64,000 nt of DNA from the NCBI RefSeq assembly GCF_029023725.1, contig NZ_CP119075.1, positions 2,227,501 through 2,291,500 of the forward strand, in the 5' to 3' direction. Position 1 is the stretch's first letter, and the number at the start of each line of letters is the position of its first letter. A program made the position numbers and the translations under genes. This stretch comes from Synoicihabitans lomoniglobus. GTDB lineage: Bacteria > Verrucomicrobiota > Verrucomicrobiia > Opitutales > Opitutaceae. Shown here one piece after another: positions 50,354 through 59,663 of this stretch. A model generated the notes under the pieces. It made no database searches and was not told the DNA's origin. It saw nothing but the letters and a program-made list of their open reading frames with translations.

Positions 50354-50582
50354 AGCGCGCTGCCACGCGCAAAGTCACAAGTGACAAGTAGTAAGTAAGA
50401 AGAATCTACCGTCGGGGCGTCGATCGACGACAACCCCGAGCCCTCCCCCCCTTATCTTTCTCGTTATTCTTTCTTCTTTCTCCTTCTCCCCGCCAACCGG
50501 AATACGGCCGCCAACCGCGCCACGAGGATAACGCGAAAGACGAAAGATAAAGAGGAAGAATAACGAAGCCCCCTTTTCCCTG
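50354..50582. other. 229-base gap with strand-asymmetric tracts
   Basis: No gene was seen. A pyrimidine-rich tract (about 50440-50490) and a purine-rich tract (about 50530-50570) contain two inverted pairs: TTATCTTTC (50452-50460) with GAAAGATAA (50542-50550), and CGTTATTCTT (50462-50471) with AAGAATAACG (50556-50565). The order of the arms (A, B, A', B') does not form a simple nested hairpin. A degraded REP-like sequence (GTAGAGCGCGCTGCCACGCGC) may start at 50351. Confidence 0.4.
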
Positions 50583-52682
50583 ATGCCTACCACCCGCCGA
50601 TCCTTCCTGCGTTCCTCCGCCTTAGTTGCGTCTTTGCCGCTGTTGGGCACTTCCCGGGCCTCTGCGCAACTCCCTCCCGCCGATTCCGTCGTCAAGCCCA
50701 ACCCGCAGGGTGGCCTGCTCTTCGACCGAGCTGATGTGCCCCACATTCGCGCCAACCTCGATCTGCCGCGCTTTGCCGATTTACGCCGGGAGCTCACGGA
50801 GGTCGATCTCGCCGACGACCGCCATTTTCTGGAACACGAGTTGCGTCTCACCAATCGCGTCATCGATCAGGCGCGGGCGCGCAAGATTCTCGAGCGTTCC
50901 GCTTTCGTTTACGCGATCTACGCCCAACAACCGCACTTGGATATCGCCCGCCTGGCCCTGCGCCGGTTGATGGACTACCCCACGTGGGACTATTTCATCG
51001 AGGGCGGCACCGACATCATCGGTTTCCAACGCGCCCCCGAAGCCACCATCGCCACCTGCTGCGCGCTCGATTGGCTGGGCGATGAACTCACCACCGAGGA
51101 GATTGCCGAAGCTGAGGACAACATCGCCACCAAGGGCGCCCCCGCCTGCTACCTTTCACTCTACGGTTTGAAGTATCCCGACCGCGTGCGCGGCTGGGGC
51201 TTTGACCGCGCACGGGACGACATCGCCATCGACATCGATTTCAGCCGCTGGCCCCTCATCCTCAACGCCACCAACCTGAAAATCATTCCCACTTGCGCGC
51301 TGGGTATGGCGGCCACTTGGCTGCACGGCCGCCATCCGGAAGCCAACAAATGGCTGGAGATGTCCCGCCAGAGCGCGAAGGCGTTTTCGGTCATGTATGG
51401 GAACGATGGATCCTACGACGAAGGCATCGGCTACTGGGGCTACACCACGCTGCATCTTGCCCTGCTCGCCGAAGTCCTGCACCGCCGCCTCGGCATCGAC
51501 GATCGCGCGCTCATCAACTATCCCGGCACGTCTCGCTACGCCGCCGTCATGACGATGCCCACGCTGGGCGCGCCGGTGTCGAATCCCCATGAGACCAAGG
51601 CCTACACGGCCACCCCGAAGGGCACGATCGTGCCCGAAAACGACACGGTCAATTTTGGCGACTCCGGCGTCCACGGGGTCGATGCCACCGTGACACCCTG
51701 GATCGGCCGCGTGGCCGACGACCCCATTTCCAGTCACATTTCTCAACACCTCGGCGGCATGCGGCATTATCATGGAGCGATCTGGTATGATCGCGACGCC
51801 CCCACCGCCCCGCTCCCCGACGAGTGGTTCGATGTGCGCCTGAACAACGACTGGGTCATTTCCCGCACCGGCTGGACTGCGGCCGACACGGTGGTGGCCC
51901 TGCGTTCCGGCGGTCCTGCCAACCACGAACACGCGGATCGCAACAGCGTTATTTTCAAGGCCCACGGCGAACGGCTGTTTCACGATCCGTTCAAAGCGTC
52001 CTACATTCCCACGCACCCCCAATGGGTGCTGCGTCTCACCGAGGCCCACACGGCCGTGCTCATTGATGGACAGGGACACCAGTATCACGACGGCAGCGAA
52101 GGCACGAATTCCTCGTGGGCTTCCGCCAAGGTTCGCGCCTATGCCACGGGCCCCGGATGGATGACGGTCACCAGCGAGGCCGCACCGGCGTATCAACTCG
52201 TCAACGACACCGTGCAACGCGTCGAGCGCTCTGCCGTGCTGCTCAAACCCGATGTTTTGATTCTCCTCGATCGCGTCACCCTCGACGACGCCCACCCCGC
52301 TCCCGTGCAGGTTCGTTTCCAGGTCTACAACGAAGACGGACGCGGAGAGGCACAGGCGACCGCGACCGGATTCACCATCGTGCGCCCTCATGCCGCCCTC
52401 ACGGCCTCCGTGCACGGTTTGCCGTCACTCTCCACCCGCGTGGACCGGCACGATTTGCCCGCCACTTCCGGCGTGTTTCCGTTTGCCGAAGTCGAGTCTG
52501 CGGCCGCCGCCCGGCACACGATTCTCACCGTGAGCGCCGCTCGCGCCACCCGCGGCCCTGCGCCCCTGACCGAAGTCACCGCCACGGCCACCGGGTGGAC
52601 CGTCTCCGTGACTCAAGCCAGCACCACTCAACGCGTAGCCATCGACGCCACGCCCGATCTCCCTTCCATCATCGTCAGCTAA
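50583..52682 (+). CDS. Heparinase II/III-family polysaccharide lyase, Tat-exported
   Basis: A 699-residue exported enzyme. The leader TTRRSFLRSSALVASLPLLG is a Tat signal. Residues about 50-370 form a helical toroid (LDIARLALRRLMDYP, GNDGSYDEGIGYWGYTTLHLALLAEVL), and the C-terminal half is a beta-sandwich domain. GGPANHEHADRNSVIFKAHGERLFHDP near 440 is the characteristic His-rich metal/structure motif of the family, and the Tyr/His pair in YWGYTTLH is a candidate catalytic set. Such enzymes cleave uronate-containing polysaccharides by beta-elimination. It precedes a symporter gene by six bases. Confidence 0.85.
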   Translation: MPTTRRSFLRSSALVASLPLLGTSRASAQLPPADSVVKPNPQGGLLFDRADVPHIRANLDLPRFADLRRELTEVDLADDRHFLEHELRLTNRVIDQARARKILERSAFVYAIYAQQPHLDIARLALRRLMDYPTWDYFIEGGTDIIGFQRAPEATIATCCALDWLGDELTTEEIAEAEDNIATKGAPACYLSLYGLKYPDRVRGWGFDRARDDIAIDIDFSRWPLILNATNLKIIPTCALGMAATWLHGRHPEANKWLEMSRQSAKAFSVMYGNDGSYDEGIGYWGYTTLHLALLAEVLHRRLGIDDRALINYPGTSRYAAVMTMPTLGAPVSNPHETKAYTATPKGTIVPENDTVNFGDSGVHGVDATVTPWIGRVADDPISSHISQHLGGMRHYHGAIWYDRDAPTAPLPDEWFDVRLNNDWVISRTGWTAADTVVALRSGGPANHEHADRNSVIFKAHGERLFHDPFKASYIPTHPQWVLRLTEAHTAVLIDGQGHQYHDGSEGTNSSWASAKVRAYATGPGWMTVTSEAAPAYQLVNDTVQRVERSAVLLKPDVLILLDRVTLDDAHPAPVQVRFQVYNEDGRGEAQATATGFTIVRPHAALTASVHGLPSLSTRVDRHDLPATSGVFPFAEVESAAAARHTILTVSAARATRGPAPLTEVTATATGWTVSVTQASTTQRVAIDATPDLPSIIVS

Positions 52683-52688
52683 ATTCGC

Positions 52689-54467
52689 GTGGATCTTCCC
52701 GACTTCAACACCGTCAACGCCTTCGATTACGCGCTCATCGCGCTCTACTTTGGCATCATTATTTTCGTCGGCTTCTACGCCGCGAAACGCAACAAGAACA
52801 CCGACGACTACTTTGAGGGCGGCGGTCAGATTCCGTGGTTCCTGGCCGGCCTCTCCAACTGGGTCTCCGGCTTCTCCGCCTTCATGTTCGTGGCCGCCGC
52901 CGGTTTCACCTATAAATGGGGCATCGGCGCCGCGCTGATCTTTACTTCGGCCACGTGGGCCTACCTCGTCGGATTTCTCTATTTCGCCAAGATGTGGCGG
53001 CGTTGCCGTCTGTCGTCACCTTTGCAGTTTCTGACCCGTCGCTTCTCGCCCGGCACGACCTACTTCTACTCCCTCACGGCCGTCATCCCCGCCATCGTCG
53101 GCATCGGCCAGGGACTCTACATCCTGTGTATTTTTGTATCCACGGCGTTGGGACTGAACGATGTGAGCTTCACCGTCGGTCCGCTGACGCTGAGCGGCTT
53201 TCAAGCCCTCACCATTGTCACGGGCATTGTCATGGTGCTCTATACCGCCGTGGGCGGATTGTGGGCCGCCGTGCTCTCCGACGCCGTGCAGGGCATCATC
53301 ATCGGCGTGATGACGCTGATCATTCTCCCGGTTTCGTATCTGCATCTCGGGGAAGGCGCTGGCATCATCGCCGGCGTGAAGCGGTTGCTCGCGGAAGTTC
53401 CCGAGGGCTACTTCTCGCTCCAGGGACCGGCGGCCAACCCGTGGTTCCTCATCGGCTACACCATCAACATGATGCTCGGCTACAATGTGGCGTGGCACTT
53501 GGTGCAGCGCTACAATAGCGTGCCCGACGAACGAGGTGCGCGGAAGATGGCGCTGCTCTGCTGCGGCCTGAGTTTGGTGGGCCCGCTGATGTGGATTCTG
53601 CCCGTCATGGCCGCCCGGGTGCTGTTCCCCGACATGGGCGCGATCTGGCCGCAGTTTGCCAATCCCGCCGAAGCGTCCTTCGTCAGCTTGGCGCTGCTGT
53701 TGTTGCCCCACGGCATGATTGGGTTCGTCGTTTCAGCGATCTTGTCCGCGACGCTGGGTCAGGCCAATGATGCGTTCAACTGGCTCGCTGCCACCATCAC
53801 CCGCGATATCGTGGTGCCGTTGCGTCGTCGCTTCACCGGCAAAACGTTGGGCGAAAAAGCGCAGCTGCGCGTGGCCTGGCTGACCATGACGATCGTGGGG
53901 GTGCTGGGTGTCGTGGTCGCGTTCGTGATTCCGCGGTTCGGCGGCGCGTTTGAGTTTGCCCTCATCTATTTCTCACTCACGGCGTCATTCCAAATGCCCG
54001 TGGCGTTGGGCATGATATTCCGCCGCACCCCGTGGTGGTCCGCCATCGCCTCATCGTCCGCCGCCCTGGTGGTGGCCATCGTCCTCATGGTGATGGGCGT
54101 GTTTCCCGAGCACGATTTCGCACGTAACATGATCGTGGAGGCGGTGGTCGCTTCCGTCGTGTTCGCGGCCTCCGCCCGTTGGTTCCGCGCCGACGATCCC
54201 AAGCACGCCGGCCTGATCGAGCTCGAGCGCGATTTACAGACTCCGGTCATCGCCGATGAAAACACCTACGGCGGCGGAGCCATGCAGGTCTACGGCCTCA
54301 TCGGCACGGTGTGCTTGATTCTCGGGGTGGTGCTCGCGCTGAGCACATTCCTCCCGTCAACGCCGGTCGCGCCGGCCCGCATCAACTTAATCGCCGGGGT
54401 GATTCTTCTGATCCTCGGGTTTGGTCTGCGGCGTCTGGCGCGCCGCGCCACTGCCGCCACTACTTGA
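52689..54467 (+). CDS. Sodium:solute symporter (SSS family)
   Basis: A 592-residue transporter starting at GTG six bases after the lyase stop; no upstream ATG is available. About 14 membrane helices. DYALIALYFGIIIFVGFYAAKRNKNTDDYFEGGGQIPWFLAGLSNWVSGFSAFMF is the conserved N-terminal SSS signature, and SAILSATLGQANDAFNWLAATITRDIV in helix 8 carries the sodium site. It differs from the other symporter in this window by lacking the exported N-terminal domain. It probably imports the product of the neighbouring lyase. Confidence 0.92.
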   Translation: MDLPDFNTVNAFDYALIALYFGIIIFVGFYAAKRNKNTDDYFEGGGQIPWFLAGLSNWVSGFSAFMFVAAAGFTYKWGIGAALIFTSATWAYLVGFLYFAKMWRRCRLSSPLQFLTRRFSPGTTYFYSLTAVIPAIVGIGQGLYILCIFVSTALGLNDVSFTVGPLTLSGFQALTIVTGIVMVLYTAVGGLWAAVLSDAVQGIIIGVMTLIILPVSYLHLGEGAGIIAGVKRLLAEVPEGYFSLQGPAANPWFLIGYTINMMLGYNVAWHLVQRYNSVPDERGARKMALLCCGLSLVGPLMWILPVMAARVLFPDMGAIWPQFANPAEASFVSLALLLLPHGMIGFVVSAILSATLGQANDAFNWLAATITRDIVVPLRRRFTGKTLGEKAQLRVAWLTMTIVGVLGVVVAFVIPRFGGAFEFALIYFSLTASFQMPVALGMIFRRTPWWSAIASSSAALVVAIVLMVMGVFPEHDFARNMIVEAVVASVVFAASARWFRADDPKHAGLIELERDLQTPVIADENTYGGGAMQVYGLIGTVCLILGVVLALSTFLPSTPVAPARINLIAGVILLILGFGLRRLARRATAATT

Positions 54468-54496
54468 TTTCCGCCCCCCGGCATTGTCACAGATTC

Positions 54497-55267
54497 ATGT
54501 CCGTTCGTTTTCGATGTCCCGTTTCATCCTACCATCAATTCGATGGTCCGCATGACTCCGCGTGGCATCGGCCCACGTTGGAGTTCTCCGCGGCGCACAC
54601 CGCCGTCGTGGTCATGCACGCCTGGACGCCTCCCGCCCCGGGAACCTTGCCGGGTTGGGTGCACGCCGTGCCTTACCTCACCACCACCCGTCACATTTTG
54701 CGCGACGTGTTTCCGCCGCTGTTGACCACCGTGCGCGCGGCCGGCCTGGCGGTGTATCATGTGTCCGGATGCACCCCGCCCCCGGCAAAAGAGCCCGCCG
54801 TTCCCGATGAAACCTGGAACGCCTTGACCGCCTACCGCGCCCGCGAGGTCTTTCCCGGCGCGGCCAACCAAGCCGATGTTGCCATCGGTCTGGCGAACCG
54901 TTCCCTCGCGCCGGAAGCCGCCCCACGCGAGGGCGAACCCGTTGTGGAGGACGCCGATGCTCTGCACGCCGCGTGCCGCGAACGCGGCATCAATCATCTC
55001 ATCTACATCGGCTTCGCGATCAATTGGTGCCTGTTGATGTCGCCCGCCGGCATGGTCGACATGCGTCGTCGGGGTTACCTCTGCTCCACCATTGCCGAGG
55101 CCACCACCGCCGTGGAAAGCCGCGAAAGTGCCGCGCACAACGACGAATACCGTCAGGCCCTGTGGCGCGTGGCGGTGGAATTTGGTTTCGTGTTCAAATT
55201 GAAAAATTTCACTGCGGCGCTCACGTCGCTCTCCTCCTCTCCCACTTTAACCCCACCTTCATCGTGA
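54497..55267 (+). CDS. Isochorismatase-like cysteine hydrolase, atypical active site
   Basis: A 256-residue protein with the isochorismatase fold: an AVVVMHAWTPP strand, an LTTVRAAGLAVYHVSG strand, a helix-turn YRAREVFPGAANQADVAI, and GINHLIYIGFAINWCLLMSPAGMVDMRRRGYLCSTIAEAT with the nucleophile Cys in the family position. The normally conserved Asp of the first strand (xVIDxQ) is His here, and the catalytic Lys is not obvious. It may be an altered hydrolase or an inactive homologue. It overlaps the DegT start by GTGA. Confidence 0.72.
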   Translation: MSVRFRCPVSSYHQFDGPHDSAWHRPTLEFSAAHTAVVVMHAWTPPAPGTLPGWVHAVPYLTTTRHILRDVFPPLLTTVRAAGLAVYHVSGCTPPPAKEPAVPDETWNALTAYRAREVFPGAANQADVAIGLANRSLAPEAAPREGEPVVEDADALHAACRERGINHLIYIGFAINWCLLMSPAGMVDMRRRGYLCSTIAEATTAVESRESAAHNDEYRQALWRVAVEFGFVFKLKNFTAALTSLSSSPTLTPPSS

Positions 55268-56505
55268 AGACTTCCCCCATTTACCGTCGTCCCCCGCCCG
55301 GACTGGGCTCCGCCGCCGTCGGCGCCGAAGAAGAAACTTTGGTTCTGGATGCGCTGCGTCGCGGCGAACTCTTTCGCTACTACGGCAACGATCCGGAACG
55401 ACCACCACCGTTTGCCGCGCAATTGGAGAACGAGGCCAAAGCGTGGATCGGCACCGACTACGCCCTCGCCGTCTCCAGTGGCACCGCCGCGCTGGAAACC
55501 GCCTTGGCCGCCATCAGCATCGGACCGGGCGACGAGGTCATCGTGCCGGCATGGAGTTGGTTGTCCTGCGTCACCGCCGTGGTGCGTCTGGGCGCGCTGC
55601 CCGTGCTCGCCGAGATCGACGACAGCCTGTGCCTCAATCCCGCCGAAATCGATCGGCTTACCACGTCGCGCACCCGCGCCGTGTTGGTGGTGCATTTTCA
55701 GGGCGTCGCCGCCGACATGGACCCGATCATCAAGGCCGCCCATCGTCGGGGTTTGTTTGTGGTGGAGGACTGCGCCGAAGCGCCCGGCGTGTTTTACCGC
55801 GGGCGGGCCGTGGGCACGTGGAGCGACGTCGCAATCTACAGCTTTCAACACAACAAAGCCATGACCGCCGGCGAGGGGGGGCTGCTCGTGACCCGCGATT
55901 TGCGCACCTATGAGCGCGCCGTGCGCATGTCCGACCTGGGCCAATATCGTCCCTATCACGCGTCCGTGACTCCGCCACAGGAACCGGCGTTTTCCGGGGC
56001 TCAATTTCGCATGTCGGAACTCACCGCCGCCGTCGCACTCGCGCAACTGCGCAAGGTCGACGCCATCCGCGCCCACTGTCGGATGATCCAGGATCGAGTC
56101 CGTCAGGGCATAGGAGAATTGCCCGGCGTCACGTGGCGCACGATCCCCGATCCCCAGGGTGATTTCGGATTCGAAATCTACTTCTACCTCGACGATCCCA
56201 AGGTCGTGCCAGCGTTTCGCACCGCACTCGATGAACGCGAGGTGCATTGTCAGCAGCGCACGGGCACGTATCCCCAATACCGTCGCGAATATTTGCTCAC
56301 CGGCCGGGCCCACCATCCGGCGGTATCACCGTTTCGTGACATCAAACCATGGCCTGCGGTCGGCTATCGGGCCGAGGATTTTCCGGTAACGGAGGACCTC
56401 ACCCAACGATTCATCGCCCTGCCCATCGGATGGCGTTACACCACCGAAGACGCCGATCACATCGCGGAAAGCGTGCGCGCCGTGCATCGGGAACTGTTTA
56501 CTTGA
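55264..56505 (+). CDS. DegT/DnrJ/EryC1/StrS-family PLP aminotransferase
   Basis: A 413-residue sugar-aminotransferase-type protein starting at GTG inside the previous stop (GTGA). The family landmarks are ALAVSSGTAALETALAAISIGPGDEVIVPAWSW, LFVVEDCAEAPGVFYRGRAVGTWSDVAIYSFQHNKAMTAGEGG (Asp that contacts PLP, and the Schiff-base Lys), and a C-terminal dimer arm. These proteins aminate keto-sugars or, in some copies, act as dehydratases. A second, more distant copy sits at 57673. It is the last gene of the plus-strand operon that starts at 48145. Confidence 0.9.
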   Translation: MKTSPIYRRPPPGLGSAAVGAEEETLVLDALRRGELFRYYGNDPERPPPFAAQLENEAKAWIGTDYALAVSSGTAALETALAAISIGPGDEVIVPAWSWLSCVTAVVRLGALPVLAEIDDSLCLNPAEIDRLTTSRTRAVLVVHFQGVAADMDPIIKAAHRRGLFVVEDCAEAPGVFYRGRAVGTWSDVAIYSFQHNKAMTAGEGGLLVTRDLRTYERAVRMSDLGQYRPYHASVTPPQEPAFSGAQFRMSELTAAVALAQLRKVDAIRAHCRMIQDRVRQGIGELPGVTWRTIPDPQGDFGFEIYFYLDDPKVVPAFRTALDEREVHCQQRTGTYPQYRREYLLTGRAHHPAVSPFRDIKPWPAVGYRAEDFPVTEDLTQRFIALPIGWRYTTEDADHIAESVRAVHRELFT

Positions 56506-56514
56506 AGTCCCGCC

Positions 56515-57519
56515 CTAGGTGGCGGCGTCGTAGATTTCCGGCGTGACGACGGCCCTTAAGGGTTCGTCGTTCACGTAGGCGCGCAGATTGGCCAGCGCAA
56601 ATTCGCCGGCGTCGACCATGCGATCATCCGTTGGACCCGCCCGGTGTGGGGTCAGCATCACGTTCGTCAGTCCCCGTAAGGGAGAATCGGCGGGCAGTGG
56701 CTCCTGATGAAATACATCGAGTGCGAACTGCACCTGTCCTTCGGCCGCCACCGTGAGCAATGCGTCTTCATTGATCACCGGACCTCGGCCCACGCTGACC
56801 AACACCTCGCCGACATCCAGGAGTCGCAGCTGTTCCAAACCGATGCTGTCCCGAGTCTCTGCCGTAAGCGGCGCGAGATTCACCACCACGGAATTAGCCG
56901 CGAAAAGGTCGTTCAAGTCCATCGCCCGCGCGACGCCGAATTCCCTCAAGACATCGTCAGGCATACCCGGCGCGTGCGTCATGATTTCGACGCCAAACGG
57001 CCGCAGGAGTTTGACCAGTTCCCGGGCAATAAACCCGAAGCCATAAATACCGACGTTGCGCCCGAACAGTGATCCGGCCGGCGGCGCATCTTCATCCCAC
57101 CCTTTCTCCACGTGCATGCGCAGGGTCCAGTGCGCCGTGGCCCGCAGGGTGTTGAAAACATGCATCAACGCCGCTTCCGCGACGATCCGGGAAATGGAGT
57201 TGCCCCAGTTGGTCACCACCGCGCCTTGTTCCAAGTGATCCCGGCTTACCAACGTCTTCACCGAACCCGACACATAGAGCACATACTTCAATGCGGCCGG
57301 CAGTGGCTCGGGCAGCCGTGGCGTAGCCCAACCACAAACGAGCACTTCGGCTTCGGTTTCCGCCAATTTGGCCGCCAACACTTCCGCACTCACTTCCGGT
57401 TCCGTCCAGAGGTGAAACTGATCCGTCAGTTTCGCCATTTCGGCTTCAATGGCGGGAGTGAAAAATGCCGCCCGCTGTGCGGGTCGGAGATGAACAAGAA
57501 TCGAACGAGGACGTGGCAT
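56515..57519 (-). CDS. D-2-hydroxyacid dehydrogenase family protein
   Basis: A 334-residue NAD-dependent dehydrogenase. The nucleotide-binding loop is VGIYGFGFIARELVKLL, and the catalytic set is Arg in VSVGRGPVIN, Glu in FHQEPLP and His in LTPHRAGP. Its first third is the split substrate-binding domain (VLVCGWATPRLPEPLP). It may oxidise or reduce a sugar-derived 2-hydroxy acid. It is convergent with the DegT gene nine bases away and has a 153-base upstream gap. Confidence 0.88.
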   Translation of the reverse strand: MPRPRSILVHLRPAQRAAFFTPAIEAEMAKLTDQFHLWTEPEVSAEVLAAKLAETEAEVLVCGWATPRLPEPLPAALKYVLYVSGSVKTLVSRDHLEQGAVVTNWGNSISRIVAEAALMHVFNTLRATAHWTLRMHVEKGWDEDAPPAGSLFGRNVGIYGFGFIARELVKLLRPFGVEIMTHAPGMPDDVLREFGVARAMDLNDLFAANSVVVNLAPLTAETRDSIGLEQLRLLDVGEVLVSVGRGPVINEDALLTVAAEGQVQFALDVFHQEPLPADSPLRGLTNVMLTPHRAGPTDDRMVDAGEFALANLRAYVNDEPLRAVVTPEIYDAAT

Positions 57520-57672
57520 GAGAGGGATCCTAAACTAGTCACAAAATACCCGAAAGGTCGTTGAGAAATTGAACCCCACTCGCCTTATCGTGGTGCGAAC
57601 AAGGCATCGCGCCCATGCCCGCTCCGACCGAAATACCGCCTTCGCGTGTTTCGTGTATATTGAGATAAAAAA

Positions 57673-58908
57673 TCAGTTCGCGTAAAAATTGAGCAGCTTG
57701 GCAAACGCCGCCGCGACTTGGTCGACATAGGTCTCCGTCAACCCTTCGTGCAGCGTGAGCGTGACGCACCGCGCCAGCAAATCCTCCGCCTGCGGCACCT
57801 TCACTTCACGATAGTTCATCGTGGTCATACCGGTGTCACGCAGTGGCCAGGTTCCGGCAAAGAAGTCGTGATTTTGAAACAACGCGTAGTGCGGCACCGG
57901 ACTCGGAATGTAGGCACCTTCGCTCAACACGCCCTCGGCTTTGAGCGCGGCGACAAACTCATTGCGGCTCACTCGCACGGCGTCGGGCTCCAGCCGTGGC
58001 AACATAAACCAAAAGCTCGACGCCGTGTCGGGCGTATCAAACGCGACCGAGATTCCGTCGAGCGCCGCCAGGGCGCGACTCAGCCGCAGCCCGAGGCGAC
58101 GGCGCGTAGCCACGAGATCGTTGTGTCGTGCCAGTTGCCCGCAGGCGACCGCCGACTGCGGTTCGGTGATGCGATAGTTGGGCGACAACGTGGGCGGATT
58201 GCGTCCCCCCGCCACGCGGTCGTAGTGCTTGTCTCCCCACTTGGACAAGCCGTGTCCCAAGTCATCGCGATTGGTGCCCACCATGCCGCCGTCACCGCAG
58301 CTCAGGTGCTTGAATTCATTGAAGGAGTAGCAACCGAAGTCACCCTGCAGGCCCACCGGCTGTCCCTGCCAGGTCGCGCCCCAGGCCTGCGCACAATCCT
58401 CGATCACCAGCAACTCATGCTTCTGGGCCAACGCCATCACGGCAGTCATGTCACACGGCATGCCCGCCAAATGCACCGGCATGATCGCGCGCGTGCGCGC
58501 CGTCACTCGCCGGGCGGCATCCTCGGGGTCGATATTGCCGGTCAACGGATCGACATCGGCAAACACTGGCACCAATTGCTGATACAGGATGCCGATGACC
58601 GAACCCATGTCGGTGATCGCCGGCACGATGATTTCGGACCCGGGCGGCAGTTTCAACGCCGCCACGGCGATATGCAGCGCGGCCGTGCCGGAGGAACATG
58701 GCATGCAGTGCTCCAGGGGATACAGCGCGGTGAACCGGCGGAGCAGTTCCGTGGTCTGCGGGCCACCCCAATAAAAGAGCGACTCTTGCTCGACCATCGT
58801 GGTCAAGCGGGCCAGTTCGAGGCCGCCCCACCGGTGACGTCGACCGGGCGCGGGTTGCACCGTCGGGCTGCCTCCCGCGATGGCTGGTTTGTCGGCTGAA
58901 GCGTTCAT
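57673..58908 (-). CDS. DegT/DnrJ/EryC1/StrS-family aminotransferase-like protein
   Basis: A 411-residue PLP protein, divergent from the copy at 55264. It has MPCSSGTAALHIAVAALKLPPGSEIIVPAITD, LLVIEDCAQAWGATWQGQPVG, and FNEFKHLSCGDGGM with the Schiff-base Lys; the latter motif resembles the group linked to inosamine and sugar dehydratase or aminotransferase functions. It is third in a minus-strand operon, with its start overlapping the stop of the TIM-barrel protein by ATGA. Confidence 0.88.
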   Translation of the reverse strand: MNASADKPAIAGGSPTVQPAPGRRHRWGGLELARLTTMVEQESLFYWGGPQTTELLRRFTALYPLEHCMPCSSGTAALHIAVAALKLPPGSEIIVPAITDMGSVIGILYQQLVPVFADVDPLTGNIDPEDAARRVTARTRAIMPVHLAGMPCDMTAVMALAQKHELLVIEDCAQAWGATWQGQPVGLQGDFGCYSFNEFKHLSCGDGGMVGTNRDDLGHGLSKWGDKHYDRVAGGRNPPTLSPNYRITEPQSAVACGQLARHNDLVATRRRLGLRLSRALAALDGISVAFDTPDTASSFWFMLPRLEPDAVRVSRNEFVAALKAEGVLSEGAYIPSPVPHYALFQNHDFFAGTWPLRDTGMTTMNYREVKVPQAEDLLARCVTLTLHEGLTETYVDQVAAAFAKLLNFYAN

Positions 58909-59663
58909 AACTTGAAAAACTTTCGGGCGTTACCGTCGGCCACCAACCGTCGCATGGTCGCTCCCGCCGGGGATGCCGTGACTTTGTCCACTTGGGCCCG
59001 GGTCACATGCAACGGGGTGAGCGAACCAAACATCATGTATTTGCGTTCCATCACCGCGCCGACGACGCCCAGCGTGTCCTCCCACTCCGCGAAGGAGAGA
59101 TCGGCGGCGAACCGGCCGCTTTGGGGTTTCAATGCCTCGATGTCCCAACGGGTGAGTCCGTGCAACAACACCGCCGGACCGTCAATGGCCTCCAACCAGG
59201 CGGCCACTTGTTTAAGCGCGGGTGGTTTGATCTTCAACTGAGCGTGCTCGTGGCGCTCGTCGAGCAGGCGCATGGTCAACACCACCCGCCGCCCGGTCGC
59301 CGCAATCGCTTTCGCCGCCTCGCGTGCCGCGGGGCTGTTCAGCCGGTAGGCATGATAGGCCGGCAGCAACCGCACCGCCGGCACGTCGGCCCACGTGTCG
59401 ATCTCCTCGAGATGAGCCTCCCAACCGGGCGCGCCCGGGTTGAGCACCGGCAGCGCATAGGCCCCGGTTCGACGCGCGAGCTCCGCCTGCAATGCCCGAT
59501 TGCCGGGCATGGGATCGACCGGCCACACCGTGGCAAACGACGAGACCAGTCCGCCCGCGATGCCGTGCAGTCGCCAGTGTTTCCGCAGCGCCGCAGCGTC
59601 GCGCTGAGGCAACGTCGCAAAGGGCCATTCCCCGATCCAGGCATTGGTATCAAACAAGGTCAT
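58905..59663 (-). CDS. Amidohydrolase-like TIM-barrel protein lacking the HxH metal motif
   Basis: A 252-residue protein starting MTLFDTNAWIGEWPF. In amidohydrolases the same place has D-x-H-x-H; here it is D-T-N-A-W, so two metal ligands are missing. VLLHGLTRWD and a late SLTPLHVTRAQ segment correspond to other barrel strands. It may be a non-metal hydrolase or a partner subunit of the following amidohydrolase, whose gene stop it overlaps by ATGA. Confidence 0.62.
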   Translation of the reverse strand: MTLFDTNAWIGEWPFATLPQRDAAALRKHWRLHGIAGGLVSSFATVWPVDPMPGNRALQAELARRTGAYALPVLNPGAPGWEAHLEEIDTWADVPAVRLLPAYHAYRLNSPAAREAAKAIAATGRRVVLTMRLLDERHEHAQLKIKPPALKQVAAWLEAIDGPAVLLHGLTRWDIEALKPQSGRFAADLSFAEWEDTLGVVGAVMERKYMMFGSLTPLHVTRAQVDKVTASPAGATMRRLVADGNARKFFKL

